DNA of 64,000 bases, taken from positions 35,737-99,736 of the forward strand of contig JAVIYP010000002.1 in the NCBI GenBank assembly GCA_031323845.1, written 5' to 3'. Positions within the stretch are counted from its first letter, which is position 1, and each line of letters begins with the position of its first letter. This document shows, one piece after another, positions 25,270 to 34,631 of this stretch. The stretch comes from PUPG01 sp031323845. Lineage in GTDB: Bacteria; Bacteroidota; Bacteroidia; Bacteroidales; UBA7960. Below the pieces are notes generated by a model. The model was not told the DNA's origin, searched no databases, and saw only the letters and a program-made list of their open reading frames with translations. A program made the translations under genes and the position numbers.

Positions 25270-26034
25270 TCAGATGACCTCCAAAGCAGTTTTCCTGATC
25301 CAGCCGGTATTGCCGTTGGGCAGTTTTACCTCGAACCAGTCCTGAAGCTCCGTGGTGATCAGCACGGTGGTCCCTTCATGAAGAGCAAACAAATCAACAC
25401 CCCGCTCACTTGGTGCGCTTTTGGCCGTTATTCGCGGAGCCATGATAACAGCCTCCTGCCTGACATGGTTCAGGTAGTATTGCCGGTTGACCGAATATAA
25501 TGCGGCCAGCGAAGCGAACAGCAGGACCATTCCCACAGTGAAAAACAACTTCTTCAGGAAGGTCTTTCCGGCCACGAAAAACAGACCGGTGCAGATCGCC
25601 AGGGCAATAACCAGGACTACCAGTGTTTTTGCCCATCCATCCACACTTTGCAACCGGATAAACTGGTCACGCCACTCAAGAAAAAACAATTGAGGCAAGT
25701 GCTCAAAGTTGTCAATGATTTCAGCCCTGGCCAGTCTCAGGTTATGCTGTATGGCTGCATCATTCGGACTAAGACGACGTGCCCTTTCATAGTTGAGAAT
25801 GGCTTTTCCGTGCTGTCCTGTCTGGTAATAGGCATTCCCCAGGTTATAATACAGTGCTGCCGACTCCCACTGCATCCCGCGAATTGACTCATAGAGCTCA
25901 ATTGCCTCATAATACGTTTCATTCATGTAAGCCTGGTTGGCTTTCTCCATTAGTATGCCCGGGTTGTCGCCATATGCCGCAAAGGCCATGAAAACAGCCA
26001 ACAGCCCGCTTATATGTGTGGTCGTTAATCTCAT
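25270..26034 (-). CDS. batE: BatE: TPR and SH3-like protein of the Bat aerotolerance operon
   Basis: 254 residues. Signal peptide, then tetratricopeptide repeats (about 22-100: ESAALYYNLGNAYYQTGQHG, KAILNYERARRLSPNDAAI). Two transmembrane helices lie near 140-160 and 165-185. The C-terminal bacterial SH3 domain (about 195-254) ends with LQDWFEVKLPNGNTGWIRK. Bat proteins are linked to oxygen tolerance and envelope integrity in Bacteroides, but the mechanism is not known. The start overlaps the batD stop by 4 bp, so the two are translationally coupled. Confidence 0.88.
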   Translation of the reverse strand: MRLTTTHISGLLAVFMAFAAYGDNPGILMEKANQAYMNETYYEAIELYESIRGMQWESAALYYNLGNAYYQTGQHGKAILNYERARRLSPNDAAIQHNLRLARAEIIDNFEHLPQLFFLEWRDQFIRLQSVDGWAKTLVVLVIALAICTGLFFVAGKTFLKKLFFTVGMVLLFASLAALYSVNRQYYLNHVRQEAVIMAPRITAKSAPSERGVDLFALHEGTTVLITTELQDWFEVKLPNGNTGWIRKTALEVI

Positions 26035-27884
26035 AGCCTGTCTGCTGACTGTTTACGCAATTCCTTTTCAAGTGTTATGATGGTGTCCATGGCGGTCTGG
26101 TAGGTTTCCTGCATCGGGTTTTCAAGGCTGGAAGGCGCGAAACGTGCAAACTCGCATTCTTCAAGACTCTTCAGGAACTTTTCCGCCAGCGCTGCTGCCA
26201 CTTTTTTCTCCCTGAATATTGCGGCAACCTGCTCCTTGTTTAATTGTGCGGGAGGGATGTTCAGCTTGTCGGAAATATACCCCCATAAGGTCCTGAAAAT
26301 CTCATCATAGAACTCTTTTTGCCTGCCTTCCTGCATAAACCGGTAGGCCTGTTTCAGTCTTTTCCGTGCCACCTTCCTGGCTTTTTTTGTTCGCAGCATG
26401 GCTGTATTCCTGTGTTCCTTCAATCGCTTTCTGTACATCATCAAAAAAATAAGGAGCAGGACAAATGGACTTGTTATGAGGATGTAAAAACCGGTGCTTT
26501 TAAAAAACAAGGTTTCTGTCACTCTCCAGTTGCCTGTATGTAATTTGATGAAGCGGATATCTTCGGCGAACATTCTGGAATCGGCACGCAACGACCTGTC
26601 ACGGGTATAAAGATCTGCCTCGCCGCTGACATTTAGTATGAAAGGTCCGGCGGTTTGCATTACGTATTGTCCCTTTTTGGGATCAAAATAGCTGAACCGC
26701 ACCGCTGGTATTTCAGCAGGACCCGCTGACCGGGGTATGACAAGGTAGTCAAAAAGCCGGCTGCCGCTTATTCCGCTTAAGCTTACTTCAATGTCCTCTT
26801 CTATACGCGGATCAAATACTTCCAGGTGCCGTGGAAACTGGATATTGGGTGGTTCCAGCATCCTTATGTTTCCGGTACCACTGATGCTGATGATAAAATT
26901 ACTTGCATCGTTAATGTCAAGTTCATCCGGGCGTAGCCAGGCTTGCAGTTCGTAGCTGCCGACCGCGCCGTTAAATTCCGGTGGCCTGTTTTGTGCTGGC
27001 AAAGGCTGCACTTCAACGGTGAGGGCATTGGAGTGTACTCTGTGCTGTACGGTCTGGAAGCTGTCAAACCGGCTGCCCCCGAAAAACTCGTCAAATATAC
27101 TGCCACGCCGCTGTGGTTGAGGCCTCCGTACCCGTACACCCATGTCAACCGCCAGGGGATTTATCCTGAGCTCTCCGGAATGCTGGGGAAACAAAGCTAC
27201 ACGTCTGATCTCCGCCACACGATAACTGACTCCGTTGACGATCTCGCTGGTAACCTGTGTCTGACGGCCGCTGAGGGTTTCAGACCAGAACCCCTGGTAG
27301 GAGGGAAGACCATCAATGGTGTAGCTGGTGATGTCAAGCCGCGTGTAAAGCAGATAAGTGACGATGATCTGTTCTCCCCGGAAAGGTGTTTTGTTGTCGA
27401 CTTTGGCTCGTATAAAAATGTCTTCAGGGCCGGGTATTTCCATGTGTTCGGGAGTTTGCGGGGCAGCCCGGGGATCAGATGAGGGAGGCGGTGATGCCCT
27501 GCGTTGCGTAACCCTTATGTGGTGTGGTCCGGCCTTGTAGCTTTCTCCCCCAACCACTACCGTGGCACCATCAATCACAAACTCACCTTCTTCATGAGCT
27601 TCCAGGATATAGGTGTAACTGACAGTATGTGTCGTGGTTACCTGCCTGTTCACGATCTGGGTAGAGCTGCTGCTCGACTGGCTTGGCCCGGAAACAATGC
27701 GGAAATCACCCATGGAGGGGGGGGTGAATTGATCGGGCCTGGCATTTACACTGAAGACCATATGAAAACGTTCGCCTGCAGCAACTTCAGCAGGCGCCGA
27801 AACCGTTAACGATATGTCGTTTGCCGTGGCTTTCGGCCCTGCAAGAACCAGGAAAAGAATCCATATAAGCATGCTATGTTTCAT
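26031..27884 (-). CDS. batD: BatD family protein
   Basis: 617 residues. After a signal peptide comes a large periplasmic region of Ig-like beta domains (DISLTVSAPAEVAAGERFHM near 23-42; VDNKTPFRGEQIIVTYLLYT near 160-179). One transmembrane helix follows (about 468-490, FYILITSPFVLLLIFLMMYR), then a basic cytosolic tail with ALAEKFLKSLEECEFARFAP. This is the BatD architecture. It is coupled to batE by a 4-bp overlap and follows batC by 13 bp. Confidence 0.88.
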   Translation of the reverse strand: MKHSMLIWILFLVLAGPKATANDISLTVSAPAEVAAGERFHMVFSVNARPDQFTPPSMGDFRIVSGPSQSSSSSTQIVNRQVTTTHTVSYTYILEAHEEGEFVIDGATVVVGGESYKAGPHHIRVTQRRASPPPSSDPRAAPQTPEHMEIPGPEDIFIRAKVDNKTPFRGEQIIVTYLLYTRLDITSYTIDGLPSYQGFWSETLSGRQTQVTSEIVNGVSYRVAEIRRVALFPQHSGELRINPLAVDMGVRVRRPQPQRRGSIFDEFFGGSRFDSFQTVQHRVHSNALTVEVQPLPAQNRPPEFNGAVGSYELQAWLRPDELDINDASNFIISISGTGNIRMLEPPNIQFPRHLEVFDPRIEEDIEVSLSGISGSRLFDYLVIPRSAGPAEIPAVRFSYFDPKKGQYVMQTAGPFILNVSGEADLYTRDRSLRADSRMFAEDIRFIKLHTGNWRVTETLFFKSTGFYILITSPFVLLLIFLMMYRKRLKEHRNTAMLRTKKARKVARKRLKQAYRFMQEGRQKEFYDEIFRTLWGYISDKLNIPPAQLNKEQVAAIFREKKVAAALAEKFLKSLEECEFARFAPSSLENPMQETYQTAMDTIITLEKELRKQSADRL

Positions 27885-27897
27885 ACGCTGTTGTTGC

Positions 27898-28605
27898 TTA
27901 CCAGTCTCTGCGGGGTCTCACCGCAGGCTGTTCCTCTTCTTCACGGTTTATTTCTTCCTGTATCTTCTGCTCCTGCTGTCGCAATGCTTCCAGTATACGC
28001 TCGGCGTCCTCCGGTGAAAGCTGATCCGGTCGCGGAGGAGTGCTGTCTCCGGGCTGCGGCTCCTGCTGACCGTCATCCGGACTGGCAGCCGGTTCATGAT
28101 CCGTGTCGTTCTGCTCATCCTGGTCATCGCCATCTTCACCGTTTTGCGGTGAATCATCGGGTGGCAATTCATCAAGAAGCTGAAGTGCATAGGCAAGGTT
28201 GTAACGTGTATCGTCATCCATCGGAGCCAGCCTCAGGGCCTGCTTGTATGCTTCAATGCTTTCAGCAATGTTTCCGGACTTCAGTAATGAGTTTCCGAGG
28301 TTGTGCCAGGCTTCCGCCTGTTTCGCTTCATCAGGAAGCATACCCGTTAGCCCCTGATATATTTCTGCAGCTTCTTCCAGGCGTCCCTGGCGGTACAGGG
28401 CATTACCCAGATTGTATAAGGCAGCCCTGTTGCCGGGGTCCGTTTCCAGAACCTGCCGGTATGTTGCTTCCGCCTCAATAAAACGCTCTTTTTCAAAATA
28501 CCTGTTGCCCTGCCTTATGAGTTGACGGTCATTGGCGGCAGACATCACGAATGTGTTTATCAGCAGCAGGAAAACAAATAAAATACACTTTTTCATGAGA
28601 CACAT
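27898..28605 (-). CDS. batC: BatC: TPR protein with acidic low-complexity tail
   Basis: 235 residues (Met4, at 28596, is an equally good start giving MKKCILFVFLL). After the signal peptide there are three to four TPR units, e.g. RYFEKERFIEAEATYRQVLE, GNRAALYNLGNALYRQGRLE and AEAWHNLGNSLLKSGNIAES. A linker of Asp/Glu/Gln/Asn/Pro (about 145-200) and a Glu/Gln-rich coiled coil end at a PRRDW tail. In Bat operons BatC is thought to be periplasmic and to scaffold the VWA proteins; here this is by analogy. Confidence 0.85.
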   Translation of the reverse strand: MCLMKKCILFVFLLLINTFVMSAANDRQLIRQGNRYFEKERFIEAEATYRQVLETDPGNRAALYNLGNALYRQGRLEEAAEIYQGLTGMLPDEAKQAEAWHNLGNSLLKSGNIAESIEAYKQALRLAPMDDDTRYNLAYALQLLDELPPDDSPQNGEDGDDQDEQNDTDHEPAASPDDGQQEPQPGDSTPPRPDQLSPEDAERILEALRQQEQKIQEEINREEEEQPAVRPRRDW

Positions 28606-28622
28606 GCTCTCCTAATAAAACA

Positions 28623-29651
28623 TTAGCCAAAGATTTTTATTTTACCCAGGTATTTGTTTTTTCTTTCCGAAACCAGCACTTCAGCAATCAGCAAAAATAA
28701 GGCAAGTGCTGCAAAATAGTAGTAACGGCTTTCATAGTCTGCAAAATGCATGGTGTTGTATTCTTCTTTCTCCATTGTTCGGATGGCTTCCAGGATATCG
28801 TCGAGCGACATATCCGGGCCTGTTCCATGCCTGAAGATACCCCCGGTAGCCTCAGCAATTTCTCTTAATGTGGCCTCATCATAACGACTGATAACGGTAT
28901 TGCCCTGTGCGTCTCTCAGGAAGCCGGTCATCTGGTTGTTTTCTATGAGCGGTATGGGTGCGCCCTCACGGCTGCCGATCCCCACGGTATGGATCACAAC
29001 ACCCTGCTGACCGGCCCTGGCGGCAGCTGCCCAGGGATCATCGTCGTGGCTTTCGCCATCGCTGATAAGAATGATGATCCTGTTGTGCCGTTCATGCTCA
29101 CGGAAGGCAAGCAAAGACCTGTCAATGGCTTTTTCCAGAGACGTGCCCTGCACCGATACGCTGTTGGTGCTGATGGTGCGCAACAGCATTTTAGCCGCAG
29201 CGAAATCGTGAGTCAGCGGTACCTGAAGGTGAGCAGTTCCGGCAAACACTACCAGACCGAAGCGATCCTGCTCTAACTGGTCAATCAACCGGTTAACTGC
29301 CAGTTTAGCCCTTTCAAGCCGGTCAGGCCGTACGTCCTGGGCCAGCATGCTTCGGCTTACATCCAAAGCGACAACGATATCTATACCTTCCAGCCTGCCT
29401 TCCTCCAGCCGGCTGCCGGTCTGAGGATCTGTCACTGCCATAATGCAGGCAGCGATGCCCAGGATGAACAGGAAAAACTTAAACCATGGCCTGGATGCCG
29501 AAACAGCGGGGTGCATCTGAGCCACCACCTCCTCGCGGCCAAAACGCCGGAGAGCTAGTTGTCGAAGGTGCCGGAATACCAGAAATACCAGGACCAACAG
29601 AGGTATGGCAAAAAAAAGGTAAAAGAATTCCGGATGTTCGAAACGAATCAT
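28623..29651 (-). CDS. batB: BatB: membrane-anchored VWA-domain protein
   Basis: 342 residues. Two N-terminal helices (about 8-25 and 58-75), a von Willebrand factor A domain (about 88-290) and a C-terminal helix (about 310-328). The metal-ion-dependent adhesion site is complete: DVSRSM near 94-99, with VQGTSLEKAI and ILISDGESHD downstream. It is paired with batA, 10 bp upstream, as in other Bacteroidota. The VWA domain probably binds a protein partner through a metal; the partner is unknown. Confidence 0.9.
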   Translation of the reverse strand: MIRFEHPEFFYLFFAIPLLVLVFLVFRHLRQLALRRFGREEVVAQMHPAVSASRPWFKFFLFILGIAACIMAVTDPQTGSRLEEGRLEGIDIVVALDVSRSMLAQDVRPDRLERAKLAVNRLIDQLEQDRFGLVVFAGTAHLQVPLTHDFAAAKMLLRTISTNSVSVQGTSLEKAIDRSLLAFREHERHNRIIILISDGESHDDDPWAAAARAGQQGVVIHTVGIGSREGAPIPLIENNQMTGFLRDAQGNTVISRYDEATLREIAEATGGIFRHGTGPDMSLDDILEAIRTMEKEEYNTMHFADYESRYYYFAALALFLLIAEVLVSERKNKYLGKIKIFG

Positions 29652-29661
29652 GACTGAAATA

Positions 29662-30663
29662 TTAAGGTATCGTTCTTAACCATAAATGTTTTAAAAGAAA
29701 CTCCATACCCGCTAAACCGAGCGCAAGCAGGAGTAAAATCATAAACTCATCATTATAGGTTGTAAACTCGACAACATCAATGGTTGTTCGTTCAAGCTGG
29801 TCTATTTCAGTATATACATTTTCAAGGGCCCCCTGACTGTCAGCCCAGTAGTATTTACCTCCTGTCATGTCGGCAATGGCTTGCAGCAGTTCTTCGTCAA
29901 CCGGGATTTCAACATCACGGTATTGAACGCCATAAGGTGTCGGAAAAGGGTAGGGGACATACCCGCTGCTGCCAACACCTATGGTATACACCCTGATGTC
30001 GTATAGTGCAGCAATCTCTGCAGCAGTGAGTGGATCAATCAGTCCTGTATTGTTGATGCCATCGGTCAGCAATACGATTACACGGCTGACAGCATCGCTG
30101 TCGCGCAAACGATTGATGGCTGTTGCCAGCCCGTCACCAATGGCTGTTCCGTCTTCTACCATACCGGTAGTAACGCCAGAGGCTAGCCGTTTCAACAGGG
30201 CATGATCAGTGGTGAGCGGAACCAGGGTAAAGCTCTGGCCACTGAAAACCGTCATACCGATCCTGTCGTTCGGGCGTTTCCCGATAAATTCCATAGCCGT
30301 AATTTTTGCTGCCTCCATACGATTTGGCCTGAAATCTTCCGCAAGCATTGACCCTGAGATATCGAGTGCAATCATGATGTCGATGCCTTCGACTGTAACA
30401 TCACGTGTACCTGTGGTGCTCTGAGGTCGCGCCAGTCCCAAAATAAGCAGGGCAACTGCAAACATTCTGAAAACAAAAGGAAGGTGAATCAAGCGCAAAC
30501 GCAAGGTTTTTCTGACATCACGGATAAACGCATCATGAACAAACCGAATGTCAGGAGTTCTTTCCCTGTGCCTCCAGCTATACCACGCCGTAAGCACCGG
30601 GATAATTGCCAGCAACAACAGCATCAAAGGCCTCGCAAATACTATGTCGGAAAACAAACTCAT
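29662..30663 (-). CDS. batA: BatA: membrane-anchored VWA-domain protein
   Basis: 333 residues with the same plan as BatB: two N-terminal membrane helices, a VWA domain (about 90-285) and a terminal helix near 310-325. MIDAS residues are in DISGSMLAEDF near 99-109, with VEDGTAIGDGLATAI and VLLTDGINNTG further on. The start overlaps the preceding gene's stop by 4 bp. It shares clear similarity with the adjacent BatB, so the pair arose by duplication. Confidence 0.9.
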   Translation of the reverse strand: MSLFSDIVFARPLMLLLLAIIPVLTAWYSWRHRERTPDIRFVHDAFIRDVRKTLRLRLIHLPFVFRMFAVALLILGLARPQSTTGTRDVTVEGIDIMIALDISGSMLAEDFRPNRMEAAKITAMEFIGKRPNDRIGMTVFSGQSFTLVPLTTDHALLKRLASGVTTGMVEDGTAIGDGLATAINRLRDSDAVSRVIVLLTDGINNTGLIDPLTAAEIAALYDIRVYTIGVGSSGYVPYPFPTPYGVQYRDVEIPVDEELLQAIADMTGGKYYWADSQGALENVYTEIDQLERTTIDVVEFTTYNDEFMILLLLALGLAGMEFLLKHLWLRTIP

Positions 30664-31598
30664 TCAACGTTCCTTTCTTGTGGTATGGTTGTTTTTATGA
30701 AATCCATAGCATCTTCCATGGTCCGCACATGTTCCTGATCTTCAGGCCTGAACTTTGCAAATTTGACTAAATCGGCTGTCAAAAGTATGTCACGAACCAA
30801 AGCGATCGTGCTATCTTCAGTCAGAGATGAGGGCAAGATATTCATGATCTCAGTCGTGCTCATCTCTATTGCCTGAATATGAAAGCGCTTTGATATGTAT
30901 TTCCGAAGGATCATGGTCAGTTCACTGTAATACTGCTTGATGTGTCCCTGTTGCCATAACTCTTTTCGGTTCAGCATTTCAAGGCTTGACAGGGCTGCAA
31001 TGTGTGCAGGTACCTCCGGTTTATCCCATAGTTCAACCTGCTTTTCGGGTTTTTTCTTCTTCTTCAGATAGTTGACAACGAAATACACCATCGCAGCCAG
31101 AATCATTAAAGCAAGCACGTAGGGTAAAAAATCACGCCAGGAATAGGGAATGCGGAACAGAGGCTTTATGTCTTTAATGTCCTGTTCAAGATCAACATCA
31201 ACGCCTTTTACCTGCAAAAGCCTTGCGGTGCTTTCCAGGAAAACCGTGTCGTTTTCAAGGATATGTTTAAAGCTTAATGGTGGGAGGGGGATAAAGGCTT
31301 CCTTCCAGGCTGTGACAGTGTGTACCTGTTTAGCTATCAATGTGTTTTCCGTTCTTGCAATGGTGTCGACCTGCCCAAAACGAATGATTTCAATATCGTG
31401 AGATTCAATTTCTGAAGCATCCGGCCAAACAAGAACACCTCCAACAGGCACTTCAACTTGCAAAGTGAGCACTGAAGGATGGCCTATCAAAATGGTTTCA
31501 GGTTCAAAACCAACCTCCACTTGCCTGCTATGTTCCTCTGCAGCAAAGGTTTGCAAGCTAAGCATCAATAAGGCCATATGTATGAAAAATGCTCTCAT
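30660..31598 (-). CDS. Bat-operon membrane protein (hypothetical, BatD-like position)
   Basis: 312 residues. The signal peptide (MRAFFIHMALLMLSLQTFAA) is followed by a periplasmic beta-rich domain (VEVGFEPETILIGHPSVLTL near 28-47). One transmembrane helix (about 163-185, FLPYVLALMILAAMVYFVVN) is followed by KKKKKPEK and a cytosolic helical domain (LTMILRKYISKRFHIQAIEM). Proteins of this plan regularly lie between the DUF58 gene and batA. The role is unknown; it may be a distant BatD relative. ATG 31598 is preferred over a TTG at 31613 that overlaps the DUF58 stop. Confidence 0.75.
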   Translation of the reverse strand: MRAFFIHMALLMLSLQTFAAEEHSRQVEVGFEPETILIGHPSVLTLQVEVPVGGVLVWPDASEIESHDIEIIRFGQVDTIARTENTLIAKQVHTVTAWKEAFIPLPPLSFKHILENDTVFLESTARLLQVKGVDVDLEQDIKDIKPLFRIPYSWRDFLPYVLALMILAAMVYFVVNYLKKKKKPEKQVELWDKPEVPAHIAALSSLEMLNRKELWQQGHIKQYYSELTMILRKYISKRFHIQAIEMSTTEIMNILPSSLTEDSTIALVRDILLTADLVKFAKFRPEDQEHVRTMEDAMDFIKTTIPQERNVE

Positions 31599-31609
31599 AT
31601 TATTGATAA

Positions 31610-32488
31610 TCAATGCTTTAACTGACTTCTTTTTTTAAATAATCGCATCAGTGGAGGAATGTAGTCTGTGTGAGTCGGAATAACAACGCTGTCCACGCCG
31701 GCTTTGGCAAAGGCAGCCTGCATGTATATTTTTTGTTGCTGATTATAGTCCGAAATCTTTTGCCTGATGTCTTTTCCTGAGCTATCCAGCCAGTAGGCCC
31801 GACCGGTTTCAGCATCCCTGAGCTTAATCAGTCCCAGGTTTGGAAGTTCTGTTTCCCGGTTGTCAAAAACACGTAGGCAAATGATGTCATGCTTTCGGGC
31901 AACGATGCTCAGGGCTTCTGCATAGGCCGTGTCCTGAAAATCGGAGATCAGAAAAGCAACGGACCTTTTTTTGATTACATTTCTGAAATACTTTAGCGCA
32001 TTTGCAATGTCGGTTTTTTTGTGAAGGGGTTTGAAATCAATCAACTCCCTTATAATTCTGAGAATGTGCGCCGTACCTTTTTTGGGTGGTATAAACTTTT
32101 CAATCTGGTCGCTGAAAAAAATTACGCCGACTTTATCATTGTTATTGATGGCCGAAAAGGAAAGTACGGCTGCAATTTCTGTGATTACCTGTTCTTTTAT
32201 CCTGCCGGAAGCACCAAATTCATTTGAACCGCTGATATCAATCAGCAGCATTACGGTTAATTCACGTTCCTCCTCAAATACCTTTACATAGGGATGATTG
32301 AACCGCGCTGTTACGTTCCAGTCAATGTTTCTGATGTCGTCGCCAAAGTAATACTCACGCACTTCGGTAAATGCCATACCACGCCCTTTGAAAGCACTGT
32401 GATAATGACCCGTAAACAGCTGGTTCGAAATGCCACGGGTCTTTATTTCAATTTTTCGTACTTTTTTGATCAGTTCGGTGGTATCCAT
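31610..32488 (-). CDS. DUF58 protein of the Bat operon
   Basis: 292 residues, cytosolic. The N-terminus ELIKKVRKIEIKTRGISNQL and the motif FTEVREYYFGDDIRNIDWNV near 40-59 are the classic Bat-operon DUF58 signature. A VWA-like core (LLIDISGSNEFG near 81-92) follows, with the metal-site Ser-x-Ser partly replaced. It comes 76 bp after moxR and is presumed to work with it. A paralogue lies at 6563-7498. Confidence 0.9.
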   Translation of the reverse strand: MDTTELIKKVRKIEIKTRGISNQLFTGHYHSAFKGRGMAFTEVREYYFGDDIRNIDWNVTARFNHPYVKVFEEERELTVMLLIDISGSNEFGASGRIKEQVITEIAAVLSFSAINNNDKVGVIFFSDQIEKFIPPKKGTAHILRIIRELIDFKPLHKKTDIANALKYFRNVIKKRSVAFLISDFQDTAYAEALSIVARKHDIICLRVFDNRETELPNLGLIKLRDAETGRAYWLDSSGKDIRQKISDYNQQQKIYMQAAFAKAGVDSVVIPTHTDYIPPLMRLFKKRSQLKH

Positions 32489-32564
32489 AGCTCATTCGCT
32501 CATTTGCCGGTTACATAGAGCACGGTCTGTTGTACATGTGCTTCATTCAATACAAATCAAGCCT

Positions 32565-33548
32565 TTAAGGAACTTCAACCGTATTGAGGATGTTGTTGAT
32601 GATTTCTTCAGCAGTAATATTTTCAGCTTCAGCTTCATAGGTAAGCCCTATGCGATGCCTGAGCACATCATGGCATACCGCCCTGATGTCTTCGGGAATT
32701 ACATACCCTCTCTGAAGTATGAAAGCATAGGCTTTTGCCGCCAGTGCCAGGTTGATGCTTGCTCTCGGCGAACCTCCATAGCTGATCAGCGGGGCCAGGT
32801 CGGCAAGTTTATACTGATCCGGGTAGCGTGTTGCAAACACGATATCGGTAATGTAGTTTTCAATTTTTTCGTCCAGGTACACCTGCCTGACAACCTGCCT
32901 GGCCTTAATGATGTCTTTGGGTTCAAGAACGGTTGATGTTTCCGGAAAAATTTCCTCCATATTCTGACGTAAGATCAGTTTTTCTTCTTCGCGTGTAGGA
33001 TATCCTATAAGTACTTTCATCATAAAGCGGTCAACCTGGGCTTCGGGCAGGGGATAGGTGCCTTCCTGCTCCAGGGGGTTTTCCGTGGCGAGCACCAGGA
33101 AGGGTTCGTCGAGAACAAAACTATGATCGCCAATGGTAACCTGGCGTTCCTGCATGGCTTCCAGTAAGGCGCTCTGTACTTTTGCCGGTGACCTGTTGAT
33201 TTCATCAGCAAGGATAAAATTGGCAAATACAGGGCCCTTGCGCACCAGGAATTCTTCGGTTTTCTGGCTGTAAATCATAGTGCCTATAAGGTCGGCAGGC
33301 AGCAGGTCAGGTGTAAACTGAATGCGACTGAACCTGGCTTTGATAGTTTTAGCCAATGATTTAATAGCCAGCGTTTTAGCAAGCCCTGGAACTCCTTCCA
33401 GCAAAATATGTCCATTGGCCAGTAAGCCGATCAGCAGCCTGTCTACCATGGCTTTCTGTCCAACGATAACCTTTTGCATTTCGTCATTAAGCACTTTTAC
33501 AAACAGGCTTTCCTGTTGTATGCGTTCATTCAGTTCTCTTATGTCCAT
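32565..33548 (-). CDS. MoxR-family AAA+ ATPase
   Basis: 327 residues. Walker A GVPGLAKT near 57-64, Walker B ILADEINRSPAKVQSALLEA near 111-130, sensor 1 in LATENPLEQEGTYPLPEAQV near 153-172 and an arginine-finger region with DRFMMKVLIGYP. MoxR ATPases act as chaperones that assemble or activate VWA/DUF58 partners. It is the first gene of the eight-gene Bat transcript and has a good promoter 39-66 nt upstream. Confidence 0.93.
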   Translation of the reverse strand: MDIRELNERIQQESLFVKVLNDEMQKVIVGQKAMVDRLLIGLLANGHILLEGVPGLAKTLAIKSLAKTIKARFSRIQFTPDLLPADLIGTMIYSQKTEEFLVRKGPVFANFILADEINRSPAKVQSALLEAMQERQVTIGDHSFVLDEPFLVLATENPLEQEGTYPLPEAQVDRFMMKVLIGYPTREEEKLILRQNMEEIFPETSTVLEPKDIIKARQVVRQVYLDEKIENYITDIVFATRYPDQYKLADLAPLISYGGSPRASINLALAAKAYAFILQRGYVIPEDIRAVCHDVLRHRIGLTYEAEAENITAEEIINNILNTVEVP

Positions 33549-33586
33549 GATGAAGAAAATGTTTATAAAACATCGTTTTTATAAGG

Positions 33587-33614
33587 CAAAAATATAGTCT
33601 GAAGCATTACCAAA
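33587..33614 (-). promoter_or_regulatory. Promoter of the moxR-bat operon
   Basis: On the minus strand, TTTG (33614-33611), 16 nt, then TATTTTTG (33594-33587). The -7 box is exact; the spacer is slightly shorter than the usual 19-20. Confidence 0.5.
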
Positions 33615-33730
33615 AACAGTGATGTCGGTTAAAAAATGTTAAAAGACTGATATACAGCGTGTTAAAAGATAAAATTAATAATTGATTCCGTGCTTGAGCA
33701 ATAATTTTTCCTTGTGTAGGCAAACTACAT

Positions 33731-33738
33731 TAAATTTG
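33731..33738 (+). promoter_or_regulatory. -7 box of the FkbM methyltransferase gene
   Basis: TAAATTTG followed by C, an exact TAnnTTTG match, 32 nt before the ATG at 33771. A TTG at 33712-33714 may serve as the -33 element (16-nt spacer). Confidence 0.5.
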
Positions 33739-33770
33739 CATGGAAAAAATAAGGGCGTATCTAAGTCGAA

Positions 33771-34502
33771 ATGGCAAAACATCCTATAAAAAAAATCGTA
33801 AAGCGTTGTTTATCAAGTGCTGGTATTGCATTGACAAAAAACATGCATTACGATCGTCTTACACATCTGTTAATGAAAAGGGTGTTGAGTGATAAGTCCT
33901 GCTGTATTGATGTCGGATCGCATGACGGTGAGATGCTCGACCGTATGCTGTCGCTGGCACCAGAGGGCGTTCACTTTGCATTTGAGCCGATACCTGTGTT
34001 GTATGCATCGCTTCACCAGCAATACGGGAGTCGTGTACAGGTTTATCCTTATGCCTTATCTGATGTGTCGGGAACCAACGTCTTTCATTACGCGAGAAAA
34101 GCTCCGGCATACAGTGGATTAAAGAAACGAGCCTATGCGGTTCATGAGCCCGATGTTGTTGAAATAGAAGTAGAAACAAGAAGACTGGATGCGCTGATTC
34201 CTGAATCGGTTCATATAGATTTTATAAAAATTGATGTTGAGGGAGCCGAGTTTCTCGTATTCCGGGGAGCCGAAAAACTTTTGAAACGTTGCAAACCCGT
34301 TGTTGTTTTTGAATTTGGTTTGGGAGCCAGTGATTTTTACCAGACACAGCCTGCAGACATTTATCATTTTCTTAGTGACAAGGCAGGACTTAACATATCA
34401 CTGCTGGATGATTTCCTTTCAGGAAACGAACCTTTAAGCCTGGAACAGTTTGCAGGTAATTACCATCAGAAGCTGGAGTATTATTTTGTAGCCCATCCTT
34501 AA
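33771..34502 (+). CDS. FkbM-family SAM-dependent methyltransferase
   Basis: 243 residues. The SAM-binding motif I is CIDVGSHDGEMLDRM near 41-55. The family-typical acidic loop EPIPVLYASLHQQYG is near 72-86, and DFIKIDVEGAEFLVFRGAEK near 145-164 is the FkbM signature. The family O-methylates hydroxyl groups of sugars or polyketides; in Bacteroidota it is often tied to surface glycans. It is a single-gene unit with its own promoter and terminator, so context gives no substrate. Confidence 0.88.
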   Translation: MAKHPIKKIVKRCLSSAGIALTKNMHYDRLTHLLMKRVLSDKSCCIDVGSHDGEMLDRMLSLAPEGVHFAFEPIPVLYASLHQQYGSRVQVYPYALSDVSGTNVFHYARKAPAYSGLKKRAYAVHEPDVVEIEVETRRLDALIPESVHIDFIKIDVEGAEFLVFRGAEKLLKRCKPVVVFEFGLGASDFYQTQPADIYHFLSDKAGLNISLLDDFLSGNEPLSLEQFAGNYHQKLEYYFVAHP

Positions 34503-34561
34503 AATTTTTTCAATACAAATGTTATATAATTAATATTATGTTAAATAGAGGTTTTGTAAGA

Positions 34562-34595
34562 GGGGGAGTGCCACAATCAGACACTCCCCTGTTTA
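34562..34595 (+). terminator. Terminator after the FkbM gene
   Basis: GGGGAGTG (34563-34570) and CACTCCCC (34582-34589) form a GC-rich 8-bp stem with an 11-nt loop, followed by TGTTTATT. It lies between the FkbM gene and the convergent TPR gene. Confidence 0.65.
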
Positions 34596-34631
34596 TTCTG
34601 TAATGTAATTACCTGTATTCAAACATAAATA

